From NCBI RefSeq assembly GCF_039519235.1, contig NZ_CP154351.1, forward strand, positions 558,001 through 622,000: 64,000 bases of DNA, written 5' to 3'. This DNA is from Micrococcus sp. 2A. GTDB taxonomy: Bacteria; Actinomycetota; Actinomycetes; Actinomycetales; Micrococcaceae. The stretch's first letter is position 1. Every line of letters begins with the position of its first letter. The position numbers and the translations under genes are program-made. The notes beneath the pieces were generated by a model. The model made no database searches and was not told the DNA's origin. It saw only the letters and a list, made by a program, of their open reading frames with translations. Positions 18,642-27,652 of the stretch are shown piece after piece.

Positions 18642-19844
18642 ATGAGTTCATTCCCGGCGGGCCGCGGGCGCGAGGAGCGCTCCGGGTCCGGCAGTGCCGA
18701 CTCCGGAGAGTTCGAGTCCGGCCTGGACTACGGCGCCTTCGCGGAGGATGAGCCGCAGACCGACCGCACCCAGGCGCTGCCGCGCACGGGCGCGGACGGA
18801 GGCGACCAGCACACCACCGCCCTGGACCCGGACGAGCTGGCCCGCCTGCGCGGCGCCGACGCCCCGTCCGGGGCAGCGGGGTCCTCGGCGGCGGCCCCGG
18901 CCGAGGACATCGTGGCCTCGCGGCCGGTGGCCAGCACCACGCCCCTGCACGTCGAGGAGCCGGCGCGCCGCACCGCGCCCATGGAGGCCGTGGCCCCCGC
19001 CGCGGCCGCCCAGGCGTGGCCGGGCGCTGCGGGCGCGCCGGCGGCGGGCGGCCGCCCGGCGGGCGCCGTGGCCGAGGGGCCGAGCCCCGAGGAGCGGGCG
19101 CGGCTGCCCAAGGGCGGCCCGCGCGTCGCGCAGACGCTGCTGGCCATCCTGGCGCCGCTCTGGCTGCTGCTGACCGCCGTGAAGCTTGTGGCGAGCCCGG
19201 CGTTCCTGTGGCTCGAGTACCACCGGCCCGGCTTCCCGGCGGACCGCTTCGGCTTCACCATGGACGACCGCATGCACTACGGATCCGCGGGCCTGGACTA
19301 CCTGGGCAACCTGGCGGGCACGCGCTACCTCTCGAGCCTGACGCACGAGGGGGCGCGGCTGTTCACGGAGCCGGAGATCGCCCACATGGCGGACGTGAAG
19401 ACCGTGATGCTGTGGGCCACTGTGGCCCTCGTGGTCCTGACCGTGCTGTGCATCCTGCTGATCGTGCACCTGCTGCGGAACAACCCGGGCGGGGTGCGCC
19501 GCGCCCTCTTCGCGGCGGCCGCCTGGTTCCTCGTGGCCCTCATCGTGCTGGCCGTCCTGGCCGTCATCGGCTGGTCCTCGTTCTTCGCGGGCTTCCACTC
19601 GCTGTTCTTCGCGGACGGCACCTGGACGTTCTCCGTGCAGGACGCGCTGATCCGCCTGTACCCGAGCCAGTTCTGGATCGACGCCGCCGTCGCGGTGGGC
19701 CTCATCAGCCTGCTGACCGCCCTGCTCACGCTCGTCTTCACCTGGCCGACGCGCCGCCGTCGCGAGCGCACCGCGGACCAGCGCAGTGCCTTCGAGTCCA
19801 CGCGCCTGCGCTGGGCCCGCGAGGAGGACGCGCAGCTGCGGTGA
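18642..19844 (+). CDS. TIGR01906 family integral membrane protein
   Basis: A 400-residue protein. The first 155 residues are acidic, Ala/Pro/Gly rich and probably disordered in the cytoplasm. The rest has four hydrophobic segments and the TIGR01906 pattern: GSAGLDYLGNLAGTRYL, EIAHMADVKTVM and FHSLFFADGTWTF, in an extracytoplasmic loop. Function of the family is unknown. ATG 18642 follows AAGGAGA at good spacing, 59 bases after ahcY, and may be co-transcribed with it. Confidence 0.82.
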   Translation: MSSFPAGRGREERSGSGSADSGEFESGLDYGAFAEDEPQTDRTQALPRTGADGGDQHTTALDPDELARLRGADAPSGAAGSSAAAPAEDIVASRPVASTTPLHVEEPARRTAPMEAVAPAAAAQAWPGAAGAPAAGGRPAGAVAEGPSPEERARLPKGGPRVAQTLLAILAPLWLLLTAVKLVASPAFLWLEYHRPGFPADRFGFTMDDRMHYGSAGLDYLGNLAGTRYLSSLTHEGARLFTEPEIAHMADVKTVMLWATVALVVLTVLCILLIVHLLRNNPGGVRRALFAAAAWFLVALIVLAVLAVIGWSSFFAGFHSLFFADGTWTFSVQDALIRLYPSQFWIDAAVAVGLISLLTALLTLVFTWPTRRRRERTADQRSAFESTRLRWAREEDAQLR

Positions 19845-19870
19845 CGGGCCGCTGAGGCCCCCGCACGAAC

Positions 19871-19904
19871 GCGCCCCGCCCCCCTGTGATGGGAGGCGGG
19901 GCGC
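19871..19904. terminator. Bidirectional terminator between TIGR01906 gene and old yellow enzyme gene
   Basis: Fourteen-base arms (19871-19884 with 19891-19904), one mismatch and a six-base loop, between convergent genes. Confidence 0.75.
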
Positions 19905-19929
19905 GGTGCGTCCGGCGGGTGTGCGGGTC

Positions 19930-21018
19930 TCAGGAGGACGGGGACCCGTCCACGAACGGGTAGTCCGTGTAGCCGTGCGCCCCGCCCGTGTAGAACGTCG
20001 TCGGGTCCGGCTCGTTGAGGGGCAGCCCCTCGCGCCAGCGGCGCGCCAGGTCCGGGTTGGCGATCAGCTCGCGGCCCACGGCCACCGCGTCGGCCATGCC
20101 GTCCTCCCCGATCCGGCGGGCCTCCTCCAGGCCCGTGACCGCGCCGAAGCCGCTGTTGAGCACCAGGGGTCCGGAGAAGGACTCGCGCAGGTGCGCCGCG
20201 AGGTCACCGGCCACGTCCTGGTGGAGGACGGAGAGGTAGGCCAGGTCCAGGTCGGCGAGGCCGGCCAGGAGAGCGTCGTAGGTGGCCAGGACGTCCGCGC
20301 GGTCCTCCTCGATGGTGCCCTGCACGTTGTGCTCGGGGGAGATGCGCAGGGCGGTGCGCTCGGCGCCGATGGCCTGGGCGACGGCGCGCACCACCTCCAC
20401 GGTGAGGCGCGCCCGGTTCTCCGGGGAGCCGCCGTAGGCGTCCTCGCGGGTGTTGCTGGAGGGTGCCAGGAACTCGTGGAGCAGGTACCCGTTGGCGCCG
20501 TGCACCTCCACGCCGTCCAGCCCGGCCTCGACGGCCCGGCGGGCGGCGTCGACGAACTCGGCCACCACGCGGGGCAGCTCGTCCGTGTCCAGGGCGCGGG
20601 GCACCGGCCCCTCCGTCTTGCCGCTGAACCCGCGCACCGGCACCCCGGGGGCGATGGCGCTGGGGGCCTCCGGCTCCGCGCCGCGCAGCAGGTCCGGATG
20701 GCACATGCGCCCGCCGTGCATGACCTGGACGAACACGTGTCCGCCGGCCTCATGGACGGCCTGCGCCACGGCACGCCACCCCTCGGTCTGGGCGTCGTCG
20801 GCGAGGCCGGTCTGGCCGGGGAACGCCCGGCTGCGGAAGGAGGGGAAGGCGCCCTCGGTGACGAGCAGTCCGGCAGTGGCGCGCTGGGCGTAGTGCTCGG
20901 CGTGCAGCTCGGTGGGGACGCCGTCCTCGCCCGCCCTCTGGCGGGTCAGGGGGGCCATGACGATGCGGTTGTCCAGGCGCAGGGCGCCGACGTCCAGGGG
21001 GTCGAACAGGGAGGGCAC
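19930..21018 (-). CDS. Old yellow enzyme family alkene reductase
   Basis: A 362-residue FMN-dependent NAD(P)H oxidoreductase of the OYE family, which reduces activated C=C bonds of enones, nitro-olefins or nitrate esters. The barrel start LFDPLDVGALRLDNRIVMAPLTR, the substrate-anion HGAN pair, and the SSNTREDAYGGSPENR signature are all present, matching NemA-like enzymes. The start is GTG 21018. It is monocistronic; the physiological substrate is not evident. Confidence 0.9.
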   Translation of the reverse strand: MPSLFDPLDVGALRLDNRIVMAPLTRQRAGEDGVPTELHAEHYAQRATAGLLVTEGAFPSFRSRAFPGQTGLADDAQTEGWRAVAQAVHEAGGHVFVQVMHGGRMCHPDLLRGAEPEAPSAIAPGVPVRGFSGKTEGPVPRALDTDELPRVVAEFVDAARRAVEAGLDGVEVHGANGYLLHEFLAPSSNTREDAYGGSPENRARLTVEVVRAVAQAIGAERTALRISPEHNVQGTIEEDRADVLATYDALLAGLADLDLAYLSVLHQDVAGDLAAHLRESFSGPLVLNSGFGAVTGLEEARRIGEDGMADAVAVGRELIANPDLARRWREGLPLNEPDPTTFYTGGAHGYTDYPFVDGSPSS

Positions 21019-21104
21019 GGTGGTTCCGATCGCTCGGGGAGATGGTCCTCCGCGCCAACCGGCCGCCGCCGGAGGTTATTCCGGAGGCACGGCCGCGCCG
21101 CGTC

Positions 21105-22940
21105 TCATCGGCGGTAGAGCGCCTCGATGTCCGCGGCGTAGTCGGCGAGCACCTGGGAGCGCTTGAGCTTCTGGGACTGCGTCATGTGGCCGGAGGCCTC
21201 GGTCAGCTCGTGGTCCAGGATGAGGAAGCGGCGGATGGACTCGGCGCGGGAGACGCCCGCGTTGACGGCGTCCACCTGCTCCTGGATCGCCGCCAGGACG
21301 GCGGGGTGCGTCGCGGCCTCCTCCAGGGTGAGGTCGAGCTCGCGGTCCATGCTCCAGCGCTTGAGCTCGTCCGGGTCCAGCGTCAGGAGGGCGCCGACGA
21401 AGGGGCGGTCGTCGCCGACCACCACGACGTGCCCCACGAGCCGGTGCTCGCGCAGCTTCTCCTCCATGGGCGCCGGGTAGACGTTCTTGCCGCCCGCGGT
21501 GACGATGATGTCCTTCTTGCGGCCGGTGATCCGCAGGAAGCCGTGCTCGTCGAGGGAGCCGAGGTCGCCGGTGCGGAAGAAGCCGTCCTCCATGACCGCG
21601 GCGCTGGCCTCGGGCTGCTCGTGGTAGCCGCCGAACACCACCGGGCCGGAGAGCAGGATCTCCCCGTCCTCGGCGATGCGCACGGTCACGCCGGGCACGG
21701 GGAGGCCCACGGTGCCCACGCGCATGGCGGCGGGGATGTTCACGGTGACGGGCGCCGTCGTCTCGGTGAGGCCGTAGCCCTCCACGATCGGCACGCCGAC
21801 GCCACGGAAGAAGTGCACCAGCTCGGAGGAGAGCGCGGAGGCGCCGGAGACGCAGGAGACGACCTCGCCGCCCAGCGCCTGACGGATCTTGCGGTAGACC
21901 AGGCGGTCGAAGAGGGCGTGGCGGGCGCGCAGCGCGCGGGAGGGGCCGGGGCCGCCGTCGTACGCGCGGGCCTCCTCGGCCTCGGAGAACGCGATGGCCG
22001 TCTTCTTCGCGGCGGCGTAGATCCGTCCGGTCCCGGCGCGCTCGGCATTGGCCGCGACGCCGGCCTCGAGCTTCTCGAACACGCGCGGCACGGCGAGCAG
22101 CCAGGTCGGGCGGTAGGAGGGCAGGTCCTGCATGAGCGTGGCGGGGGAGGGGGCGTGCGCCACCTGGATCCGCGCGTAGAGGCAGATGACCTGCACGGCG
22201 TGGGCCAGCACGTGGGCGAGCGGCAGGAACATCAGGGTTCGGGAGTGGAGGCCCGGCCCCCACTGGACGACGTCGCGCGCGAAGTGCAGCACGTTGATCG
22301 CGGCCGCCGCGAAGTTCCCATGGGTGATGATCGCGCCCTTGGGCGAGCCCGTGGTGCCGGAGGTGTAGACGATCGAGGCGGGGTCGGCGAGGGACGGGCG
22401 CGCGCGGGCGGCCTCGAGGTCCTCGGGGGCGACGGCGGCGCCGTCCTCCTCGAGGGCGGCCAGGCCCGCCTCGGACAGGGGGAACAGGTCCAGCTCGACG
22501 TCGGCCGACGTCGCCGCGGCGCGGGCGAGGTCGCCGAGCGTGTCATCGGCGTGGGCCAGGACGCGGGTCCCGGAGTCGGCGAGGATGTGGCGGACCTGGC
22601 TCTCGGAGGAGGTCTCGTAGATCGGCACGGAGACCGCGCCGGCGAACCACACCGCCTGGTCGAGGACAGCCCACTCGTAGCTCGTGGGGGCGAAGATCGC
22701 GACCCGGTCGCCGGGGGCCACGCCGCGGGCGATCAGTCCCCGCGCGACGGCCCGGACGCGGTCCAGAAAGGCGCCGAAGCGGACGTCCGTCCAGCCGCCG
22801 GCGCCGTTGCGCAGGGCGTAGACGGGCGCCGTCGGGTCCTCGGAGCACGAGGCGAGGATGAGGTCGGTGAGGTTGCTGTCCGCGGGAGGCATCGCCACGA
22901 GGTCGGTGGCGGACTCGGTGAGCGGGCTGGAAGTGGTCAC
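21105..22940 (-). CDS. Long-chain acyl-CoA synthetase (AMP-forming)
   Basis: A 611-residue adenylate-forming ligase that would activate fatty acids to acyl-CoA. The P-loop YTSGTTGSPKGAIITH, the GYGLTET motif, the RTGDLGSLDEHGFL hinge region and a C-terminal Lys in SQKLKRSQV are in order, as in FadD15-like actinobacterial enzymes. The GTG at 22940 lies six bases after a leftward TACCCT box. It is not coupled to neighbours. Chain-length preference cannot be inferred. Confidence 0.92.
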   Translation of the reverse strand: MTTSSPLTESATDLVAMPPADSNLTDLILASCSEDPTAPVYALRNGAGGWTDVRFGAFLDRVRAVARGLIARGVAPGDRVAIFAPTSYEWAVLDQAVWFAGAVSVPIYETSSESQVRHILADSGTRVLAHADDTLGDLARAAATSADVELDLFPLSEAGLAALEEDGAAVAPEDLEAARARPSLADPASIVYTSGTTGSPKGAIITHGNFAAAAINVLHFARDVVQWGPGLHSRTLMFLPLAHVLAHAVQVICLYARIQVAHAPSPATLMQDLPSYRPTWLLAVPRVFEKLEAGVAANAERAGTGRIYAAAKKTAIAFSEAEEARAYDGGPGPSRALRARHALFDRLVYRKIRQALGGEVVSCVSGASALSSELVHFFRGVGVPIVEGYGLTETTAPVTVNIPAAMRVGTVGLPVPGVTVRIAEDGEILLSGPVVFGGYHEQPEASAAVMEDGFFRTGDLGSLDEHGFLRITGRKKDIIVTAGGKNVYPAPMEEKLREHRLVGHVVVVGDDRPFVGALLTLDPDELKRWSMDRELDLTLEEAATHPAVLAAIQEQVDAVNAGVSRAESIRRFLILDHELTEASGHMTQSQKLKRSQVLADYAADIEALYRR

Positions 22941-22946
22941 CCCCCG

Positions 22947-22952
22947 AGGGTA
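22947..22952 (-). promoter_or_regulatory. Leaderless -10 box of the acyl-CoA synthetase gene
   Basis: TACCCT on the minus strand, six bases from GTG 22940. Confidence 0.5.
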
Positions 22953-23020
22953 GCCATACCGGTGGTCGCCGTCAGTTCCATGTACCCACGGCAGGGCAGG
23001 CTATGCCAGGCCGGGGTCGC

Positions 23021-24655
23021 TCAGATCCAGCTGCTCATCCACATGCGCCAGCGCCACTGCGGGTAGGGGATGGTCTCGCCGATCCACACGGGCAGGAAGA
23101 ACAGGGACACGGCGACGGCGAGCGCCACGTACGCGGCGACGATCGCCCCGCCCCAGCGCGGGCCGGGCCGATGGCCGGGGCGCAGCAGCAGGGAGAGGAC
23201 GAGCACGATCATCAGGATGAGGAAGGGCTCGTAGGCGATCGAGTAGAAGAAGAACATGGTGCGCTCGGGCCACAGGAACCACACGATCTGCCCGGCCACG
23301 TAGGCGCCCAGGAGGGCGCCGGCACGCCAGTCGCGGTACCGGACGAGCACGGCCAGGCAGACGAACACGGCCGCCAGGCCGGTCCACCACACGAACGGGT
23401 TGGCGATGTCCGTGATGGCCGCCGCGCAGTCCGCGGCGGCGCTCGCGGGACAGCCGCCCTCCCCGGGCTTGCCGCCCTCGTAGTAGTAGCTGACGGGGCG
23501 CCCCATGAAGGGCCATGTGTACGGGCTGGCGCCGTAGTCGTGGGGGCTCGTCAGGCTCTCGTGGAACGCCGTGGACTCGAGGTGGTAGTGCACCAGCGAG
23601 CGCAGCGGTCCGGGCACCAGCGCCGCCGGCCCCTGCGCCGGGTTCTCCTCCGCCCAGTGCCGGTGGTAGCCGCCGTCGGTCACGAACCAGCCGGTCCACG
23701 AGGCCAGGTACGTCAGCGCGCCGCCGCCCACGACGGCCGCGAACGCCAGGAATCCGTCCCGGCGCACGGCCGCGCTGATCCACTGGCGGATGCCTGCGGT
23801 CCGGCGGGCCTCCATGTCCCACAGCACCGTGAGCAGGCCGAACACGGCCATGAAGGCCAGCCCGGAGAGCTTCACGGCGCAGCCCGCGCCCAGCAGCAGC
23901 CCTGCCAGCAGGCGCCAGGGCCGCCAGCCCAGCCACGGGCCGGTGGCGAGGGGGTCGGGGTGGCCGCGCTCGACGTCGCGGGCGATGCGCGCGGCCAGCT
24001 GCCGCCGCCCGTGCACGCGGTCCGCCAGGAGTGCCGCGAAGGCGGCGATCACGAAGAAGGAGAGGAACATGTCCAGCAGGCCGATGCGGGACATCACGAT
24101 GTGGTGGCCCTCCGTAGCCAGCAGCAGGCCGGCCACCGCGCCGAGGGAGACGGAGCGGAACAGGTGCTGGGCGATCAGCGTGGTGATCAGCACGGAGAGC
24201 GTGCCCGCCACCGCCGCGCTGAACCGCCATCCCACGCCGTTGTCCGCGCCGAAGGCCAGCATGCCCAGGCCGATCAGCCACTTGCCCAGCGGCGGGTGGA
24301 CCACGTAGGCGGGGTCGGGGAGCGGCTCGGCCTCGCCGCGGGCGAAGGCGTCGTTCACGTCCTCCTCCCAGCGGCGCTCGTAGCCGGACTCCAGGAGGGA
24401 GTAGGCGTCCTTGGGGTAGTAGGTCTCGTCGAAGATCAGCTGGTCCGGGAAGCCCAGGTTGGTGAAGCGGACGACGGCGGCCAGCGCCGTGACCAGCAGC
24501 GGCACGATCCAGTGCCAGCGGGTCAGCGCCGCGTCGGGGACGCCCAGGCGCTCGCGGAGGGCGGGCGCGGAGAACGGCGCGCGACGGGCGGCATGCGCCC
24601 CCCGAGGGACGGCAGGGCCGGACGACGGGCGCGAGGCGAGGGCGGAGGCGGGCAC
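23021..24655 (-). CDS. pmt: Polyprenol-phosphate-mannose protein O-mannosyltransferase (Pmt)
   Basis: GT39 enzyme that moves mannose from polyprenyl phosphate mannose to secreted proteins as they leave the Sec channel. The 544-residue protein has about eleven membrane segments. After the first is the catalytic acidic pair in FDETYYPKDA, followed by HPPLGKWLI, both hallmark Pmt sequences. A C-terminal PQWRWRMWMSSWI tail matches the family. Placement divergent from rsmI is the classic actinobacterial order, here split by one accessory gene. The GTG at 24655 follows a TAGCAT box by six bases. Confidence 0.93.
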   Translation of the reverse strand: MPASALASRPSSGPAVPRGAHAARRAPFSAPALRERLGVPDAALTRWHWIVPLLVTALAAVVRFTNLGFPDQLIFDETYYPKDAYSLLESGYERRWEEDVNDAFARGEAEPLPDPAYVVHPPLGKWLIGLGMLAFGADNGVGWRFSAAVAGTLSVLITTLIAQHLFRSVSLGAVAGLLLATEGHHIVMSRIGLLDMFLSFFVIAAFAALLADRVHGRRQLAARIARDVERGHPDPLATGPWLGWRPWRLLAGLLLGAGCAVKLSGLAFMAVFGLLTVLWDMEARRTAGIRQWISAAVRRDGFLAFAAVVGGGALTYLASWTGWFVTDGGYHRHWAEENPAQGPAALVPGPLRSLVHYHLESTAFHESLTSPHDYGASPYTWPFMGRPVSYYYEGGKPGEGGCPASAAADCAAAITDIANPFVWWTGLAAVFVCLAVLVRYRDWRAGALLGAYVAGQIVWFLWPERTMFFFYSIAYEPFLILMIVLVLSLLLRPGHRPGPRWGGAIVAAYVALAVAVSLFFLPVWIGETIPYPQWRWRMWMSSWI

Positions 24656-24661
24656 GCGCCC

Positions 24662-24667
24662 ATGCTA
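24662..24667 (-). promoter_or_regulatory. Leaderless -10 box of pmt
   Basis: TAGCAT on the minus strand, six bases before GTG 24655. Confidence 0.5.
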
Positions 24668-24711
24668 CGGGGGCGGTGCGGCGGGGCGGGGGCCGAGGCT
24701 GACGCCTCGAC

Positions 24712-25584
24712 TCAGGTCAAGACGATGGGGAGGGGCTTGCGCACCGGGGCTGGCAGATGGGACGCCGCCCGCGGGATCTGCTCCTTGTGCGGACGAAGGC
24801 GGTACTTCACCGCGCCGACGGCGTCGCCCTTCCTCTCCCGCCACGTCCGCTGCCAGCCGCCGAACGGGCTGCGGACCCTCACGTGGTACTTGTCCAGCAA
24901 CGCCTCCGGCACCAGTTCCTGACCCACGCCCCAGCGCTCGGCGAACCGGGCGATGCCCAGCTCCTTGTCCGGGTATCCCGTGAAGTGCATGACGAACGAA
25001 TCGGCCAGGGACGTCTCGTAGTAATGGCCTCGCGAGTTGAGCTCCCGGTGCCCGACGATGCGGACGGAGTGCTCGTGACCGCGGGTGCAGATGACCCACC
25101 ACATCTGGTCCTGGTCTCCGTTCGTGAAGAGCCCGTCGCGGTTGTCATCCCACCAGGCCCGCACCTCGGTGAGGTCCGCCGTGGCCGTCTCCTCCACGAT
25201 CGCCCGCCCGACCTCGTCGTTGCGGATGAGCATGACGCCCGTGTTGATGCGGGACCAGAACCCATTGGGCTCGAGAGGGCCCTCGGCGATCACCAGGCTG
25301 ATCCCGTCCCGCTCCGCGTCTGCGATGAGGTCCTGGATGTTTGTGGCCGCGAAGTCCGTGACGAAGGCGTCGTCGTCAAGCCAGACGAGCCAGTCGTACA
25401 TCGGCAGCAGGCGGCGCAGGATGGAGACCTTGTAGTCGAACTTCGAGCGGATCTCCGGGTCGATGCCCGTCTCCAGTCGGAAGTCCATGCCGTGTTCGCG
25501 GGCGTAGATCGCGTGGTTGACGTAGGAGCGCAGGCGGATCTCATCGCCGCCGGAGGTCAGGCAGATGCGCGGGAGGTCATTCAT
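24712..25584 (-). CDS. GT34-like (galactosyl transferase GMA12/MNN10) glycosyltransferase
   Basis: A 290-residue soluble protein resembling the GMA12/MNN10 family, better known in eukaryotic Golgi enzymes and in scattered bacteria. The nucleotide-sugar DxD motif is in YDWLVWLDDDAFV (about 63-75); NTGVMLIRN and NGDQDQMWW segments follow in the family order, and VMHFTGYPDK holds the late His. The start is ATG 25584. It separates pmt from rsmI, which are normally adjacent, so it is an accessory insertion and a candidate for decorating a cell-surface glycan. Acceptor unknown. Confidence 0.72.
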   Translation of the reverse strand: MNDLPRICLTSGGDEIRLRSYVNHAIYAREHGMDFRLETGIDPEIRSKFDYKVSILRRLLPMYDWLVWLDDDAFVTDFAATNIQDLIADAERDGISLVIAEGPLEPNGFWSRINTGVMLIRNDEVGRAIVEETATADLTEVRAWWDDNRDGLFTNGDQDQMWWVICTRGHEHSVRIVGHRELNSRGHYYETSLADSFVMHFTGYPDKELGIARFAERWGVGQELVPEALLDKYHVRVRSPFGGWQRTWRERKGDAVGAVKYRLRPHKEQIPRAASHLPAPVRKPLPIVLT

Positions 25585-25628
25585 GGTCCGGGGCCTTCCG
25601 GCGGCTGAATGGGGCGGGGAGATGCCCC

Positions 25629-25634
25629 TACGAT
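25629..25634 (+). promoter_or_regulatory. Leaderless -10 box of rsmI
   Basis: TACGAT, eight bases before ATG 25643. Confidence 0.5.
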
Positions 25635-25642
25635 CTTGACAC

Positions 25643-26533
25643 ATGGCACCCCTTCCCCCTGGCTCCGCGGCGGGCTCCTCCGCCGGCCGCCTCGTCCTCG
25701 CCGCCACCCCCATCGGCAACCTCGGCGACGCCTCCCAGCGCCTGCGGGACCTGCTCGCCGAGGCCGACGTCATCGCCGCCGAGGACACGCGCACGGCCCG
25801 GCGGCTGTGCCAGGGACTCGGCGTGACCCCCGTCGGCCGCCTCATGGCGCACCACGAGCACAACGAGGAGGCCTCCGCGCGGGGGCTGCTGGAGCAGGTG
25901 CGTGCCGGCGCGACCGTGGTCATGGTGTCCGATGCCGGCATGCCCACGGTGTCCGACCCGGGCTACCGGCTGGTCGCCGCCGCGGTCGCCGAGGGGATCC
26001 CCGTGACGTGCGCGCCCGGGCCGAGTGCGGTCACCACGGCGCTTGCCCTGTCCGGCATGCCCACGGACCGCTTCGCCTTCGACGGCTTCGTCCCCCGCAA
26101 GGACGGGGAACGACGGCGATGGCTCACCTCCCTGCTCACCGAGGCGCGCACCGTGGTCGCCTTCGAGTCACCGCAGCGTCTGGCGGACGCGCTGGCCGTC
26201 GTCGTGGAGGTCCTCGGTGCGGAGCGGCCGGTGTGCGTGGCCCGCGAGCTCACCAAGCTGCACGAGGAGGTGGTGCGCGGCACCGCGGCCGAGGTCCATG
26301 CCTGGGCTGCGGAGCGGCACGCAGGGGAGGGGATCCGCGGGGAGATCGTGCTGGTGGTCGGGCCGCCCGCGCCCGGCGCCGAGGGGGAGTCGTCCGAGGC
26401 GGACGCCGTCGCCGAGGTGGCGGTGCTGGTGGAGTCCGGCACACGCCTCAAGGAGGCCGTGGCCGCGGTGGCCGGAGCCCACGGGATGCGGAGCCGGGAG
26501 CTCTATCAGGCGGTGCTCGCGGCCCGGGGCTGA
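25643..26533 (+). CDS. rsmI: 16S rRNA (cytidine-1402-2'-O)-methyltransferase
   Basis: Methylates the 2'-OH of C1402 in the 16S decoding centre, using SAM. The 296-residue protein starts with the SAM-binding GRLVLAATPIGNLGD, then EDTRTARRL, SDAGMPTVSDPGYRLV and CAPGPSAVTTALALSG, all RsmI signatures. The last 40 residues (257-296) are encoded a second time at 27654-27776, with five base differences that are all synonymous. The proximal copy completes this gene, so the protein is intact despite the adjacent insertion. Confidence 0.95.
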   Translation: MAPLPPGSAAGSSAGRLVLAATPIGNLGDASQRLRDLLAEADVIAAEDTRTARRLCQGLGVTPVGRLMAHHEHNEEASARGLLEQVRAGATVVMVSDAGMPTVSDPGYRLVAAAVAEGIPVTCAPGPSAVTTALALSGMPTDRFAFDGFVPRKDGERRRWLTSLLTEARTVVAFESPQRLADALAVVVEVLGAERPVCVARELTKLHEEVVRGTAAEVHAWAAERHAGEGIRGEIVLVVGPPAPGAEGESSEADAVAEVAVLVESGTRLKEAVAAVAGAHGMRSRELYQAVLAARG

Positions 26534-26562
26534 CACGTCCCCGGCTGCACAGCCAGCAGCGC
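26410..26562. repeat. Direct repeat, left copy, flanking island 2
   Basis: The last 40 codons plus stop of rsmI and about 30 bases beyond, matching 27653-27804. Five coding differences fall at third positions of Thr, Arg, Ala, Gly and Tyr codons; after the stop there is one indel and one substitution. Confidence 0.88.
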
Positions 26563-26718
26563 TTACCGCGTGAACAGTCGATTCACAATGGGCCTCTCAA
26601 GCGTGAATGATCACAGCTTCCACGACTCGTCGGTTGCGGCAGGACCGCTACTATGTCAAAGTGCCTCATGCCTGTGGAGGTGCCCCAGGTCCTCAGAAGC
26701 GCCACGAAAGGCATTGGC

Positions 26719-27414
26719 ATGGTCAACGAAACTCGAGTGATATCACGTCGGCAAGTAACCAAGGGTGTCACCTGGTCTGTCCCTGCGATCGCTGCCACCG
26801 CCGCAGCCCCGGCCTTTGCTGTATCGAACGATGGCGTGGTTGCCGGCGCAACTCTGTACGCGAACCCGCTCATGACGAAGTACGTCCAGGAACAAAACGG
26901 TACGACTGCGCTCTATCTGAATGCCACACCGGGTGTGGGTATCCCCGATGCCACGGCCTGCCAATCCGTCCAGAACAAGACGATCTCGATCGTCTACACG
27001 GCTCCTGCGGGCATCGTCGACTTCCGCAAGGTCCTGAACGCTCAGCAGGCCGGCACCGTCTACAACACCTACACGAACGGCAGCGTGGGCGACAGCAAGA
27101 CCTTCTACACGTTGAAGGTCGGAGACCGCTTCACGACCGGCACTAACCCCGCATACTGGGAAGTCACCAAGCTGGCCTCGGACGGGTCCTCCATCACCCT
27201 GACGTATTCAGCACCTATTACCGGCTGCTATTACTTCGCACAGCCGTCATTCAATCCCTACTTCTGGGCCAAGGACGTGGCGTCCATGGTCAACCAGGTC
27301 CACCTCACTGCGTATATCGGCACGCAGCGTGTCGCGTTCGACACGGGGGCCGCGTCGAACGTCACCTGGTCTGCCGATCGCCTCGAGATTATCGGCCCCA
27401 CGACGACGAACTGA
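26719..27414 (+). CDS. Exported protein with twin-arginine-type signal, unknown function
   Basis: A 231-residue protein. MVNETRVISRRQVTKGVTWSV has a paired arginine followed by a hydrophobic stretch ending APAFAVS, a Tat-like leader of a type common in Micrococcales surface proteins. The mature part is Thr/Ser/Asn/Tyr rich with two cysteines (ATACQSV, ITGCYYF), and likely beta-structured. There is no LPxTG or membrane anchor. I chose ATG 26719 with AAAGG nine bases upstream over ATG 26653. It is lower in GC than flanking genes, ends in a strong terminator, and is the cargo of island 2. Confidence 0.72.
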   Translation: MVNETRVISRRQVTKGVTWSVPAIAATAAAPAFAVSNDGVVAGATLYANPLMTKYVQEQNGTTALYLNATPGVGIPDATACQSVQNKTISIVYTAPAGIVDFRKVLNAQQAGTVYNTYTNGSVGDSKTFYTLKVGDRFTTGTNPAYWEVTKLASDGSSITLTYSAPITGCYYFAQPSFNPYFWAKDVASMVNQVHLTAYIGTQRVAFDTGAASNVTWSADRLEIIGPTTTN

Positions 27415-27440
27415 CTCGAGTCTCTCTCAACCCATGTGTC

Positions 27441-27480
27441 AGCGAGGGGTGGCTGCAGCCTTCTGCAGCCACCCCTCGCT
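27441..27480 (+). terminator. 18-bp terminator after the exported-protein gene
   Basis: AGCGAGGGGTGGCTGCAG (27441-27458) is repeated exactly inverted at 27463-27480, with a four-base loop, 27 bases after the stop. It is the longest perfect stem beside a coding gene in the window. Confidence 0.85.
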
Positions 27481-27647
27481 GCATTCATGGGCGTTGCTCC
27501 CACCTGCTGGAGCCGCCACGAGCCGAGGGCTCGATGGAGTCGTCGGGTGTTCCACACGGTGACCCAGTCCAGGATCGCGACCTCGATGGGGATCGCGGAG
27601 CGCCCTGGTGGCCCGTACTGGTTGCACCAGATCCTGAGCGTGTTCAC
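27480..27647 (-). pseudogene. Transposase C-terminal fragment (IS3-family OrfB-like)
   Basis: About 56 codons on the minus strand read GPPGRSAIPIEVAILDWV then WNTRRLHRALG, the conserved end of IS3-type DDE transposases (pattern: Glu-containing helix, then W/F-x-N-x-R-R-x-H). No N-terminal part, partner frame or terminal inverted repeats remain. It is bounded by the terminator on one side and the rsmI duplicate on the other, so it is a relic inside island 2. Confidence 0.65.
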
Positions 27648-27652
27648 GCCAA

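Noticed and set aside
24712..25947. N-terminal extension of the GT34-like gene across the rsmI start
   Set aside because: It would overlap rsmI antisense for 300 bases, and the residues before MNDLPRICLT have shadow-like composition.
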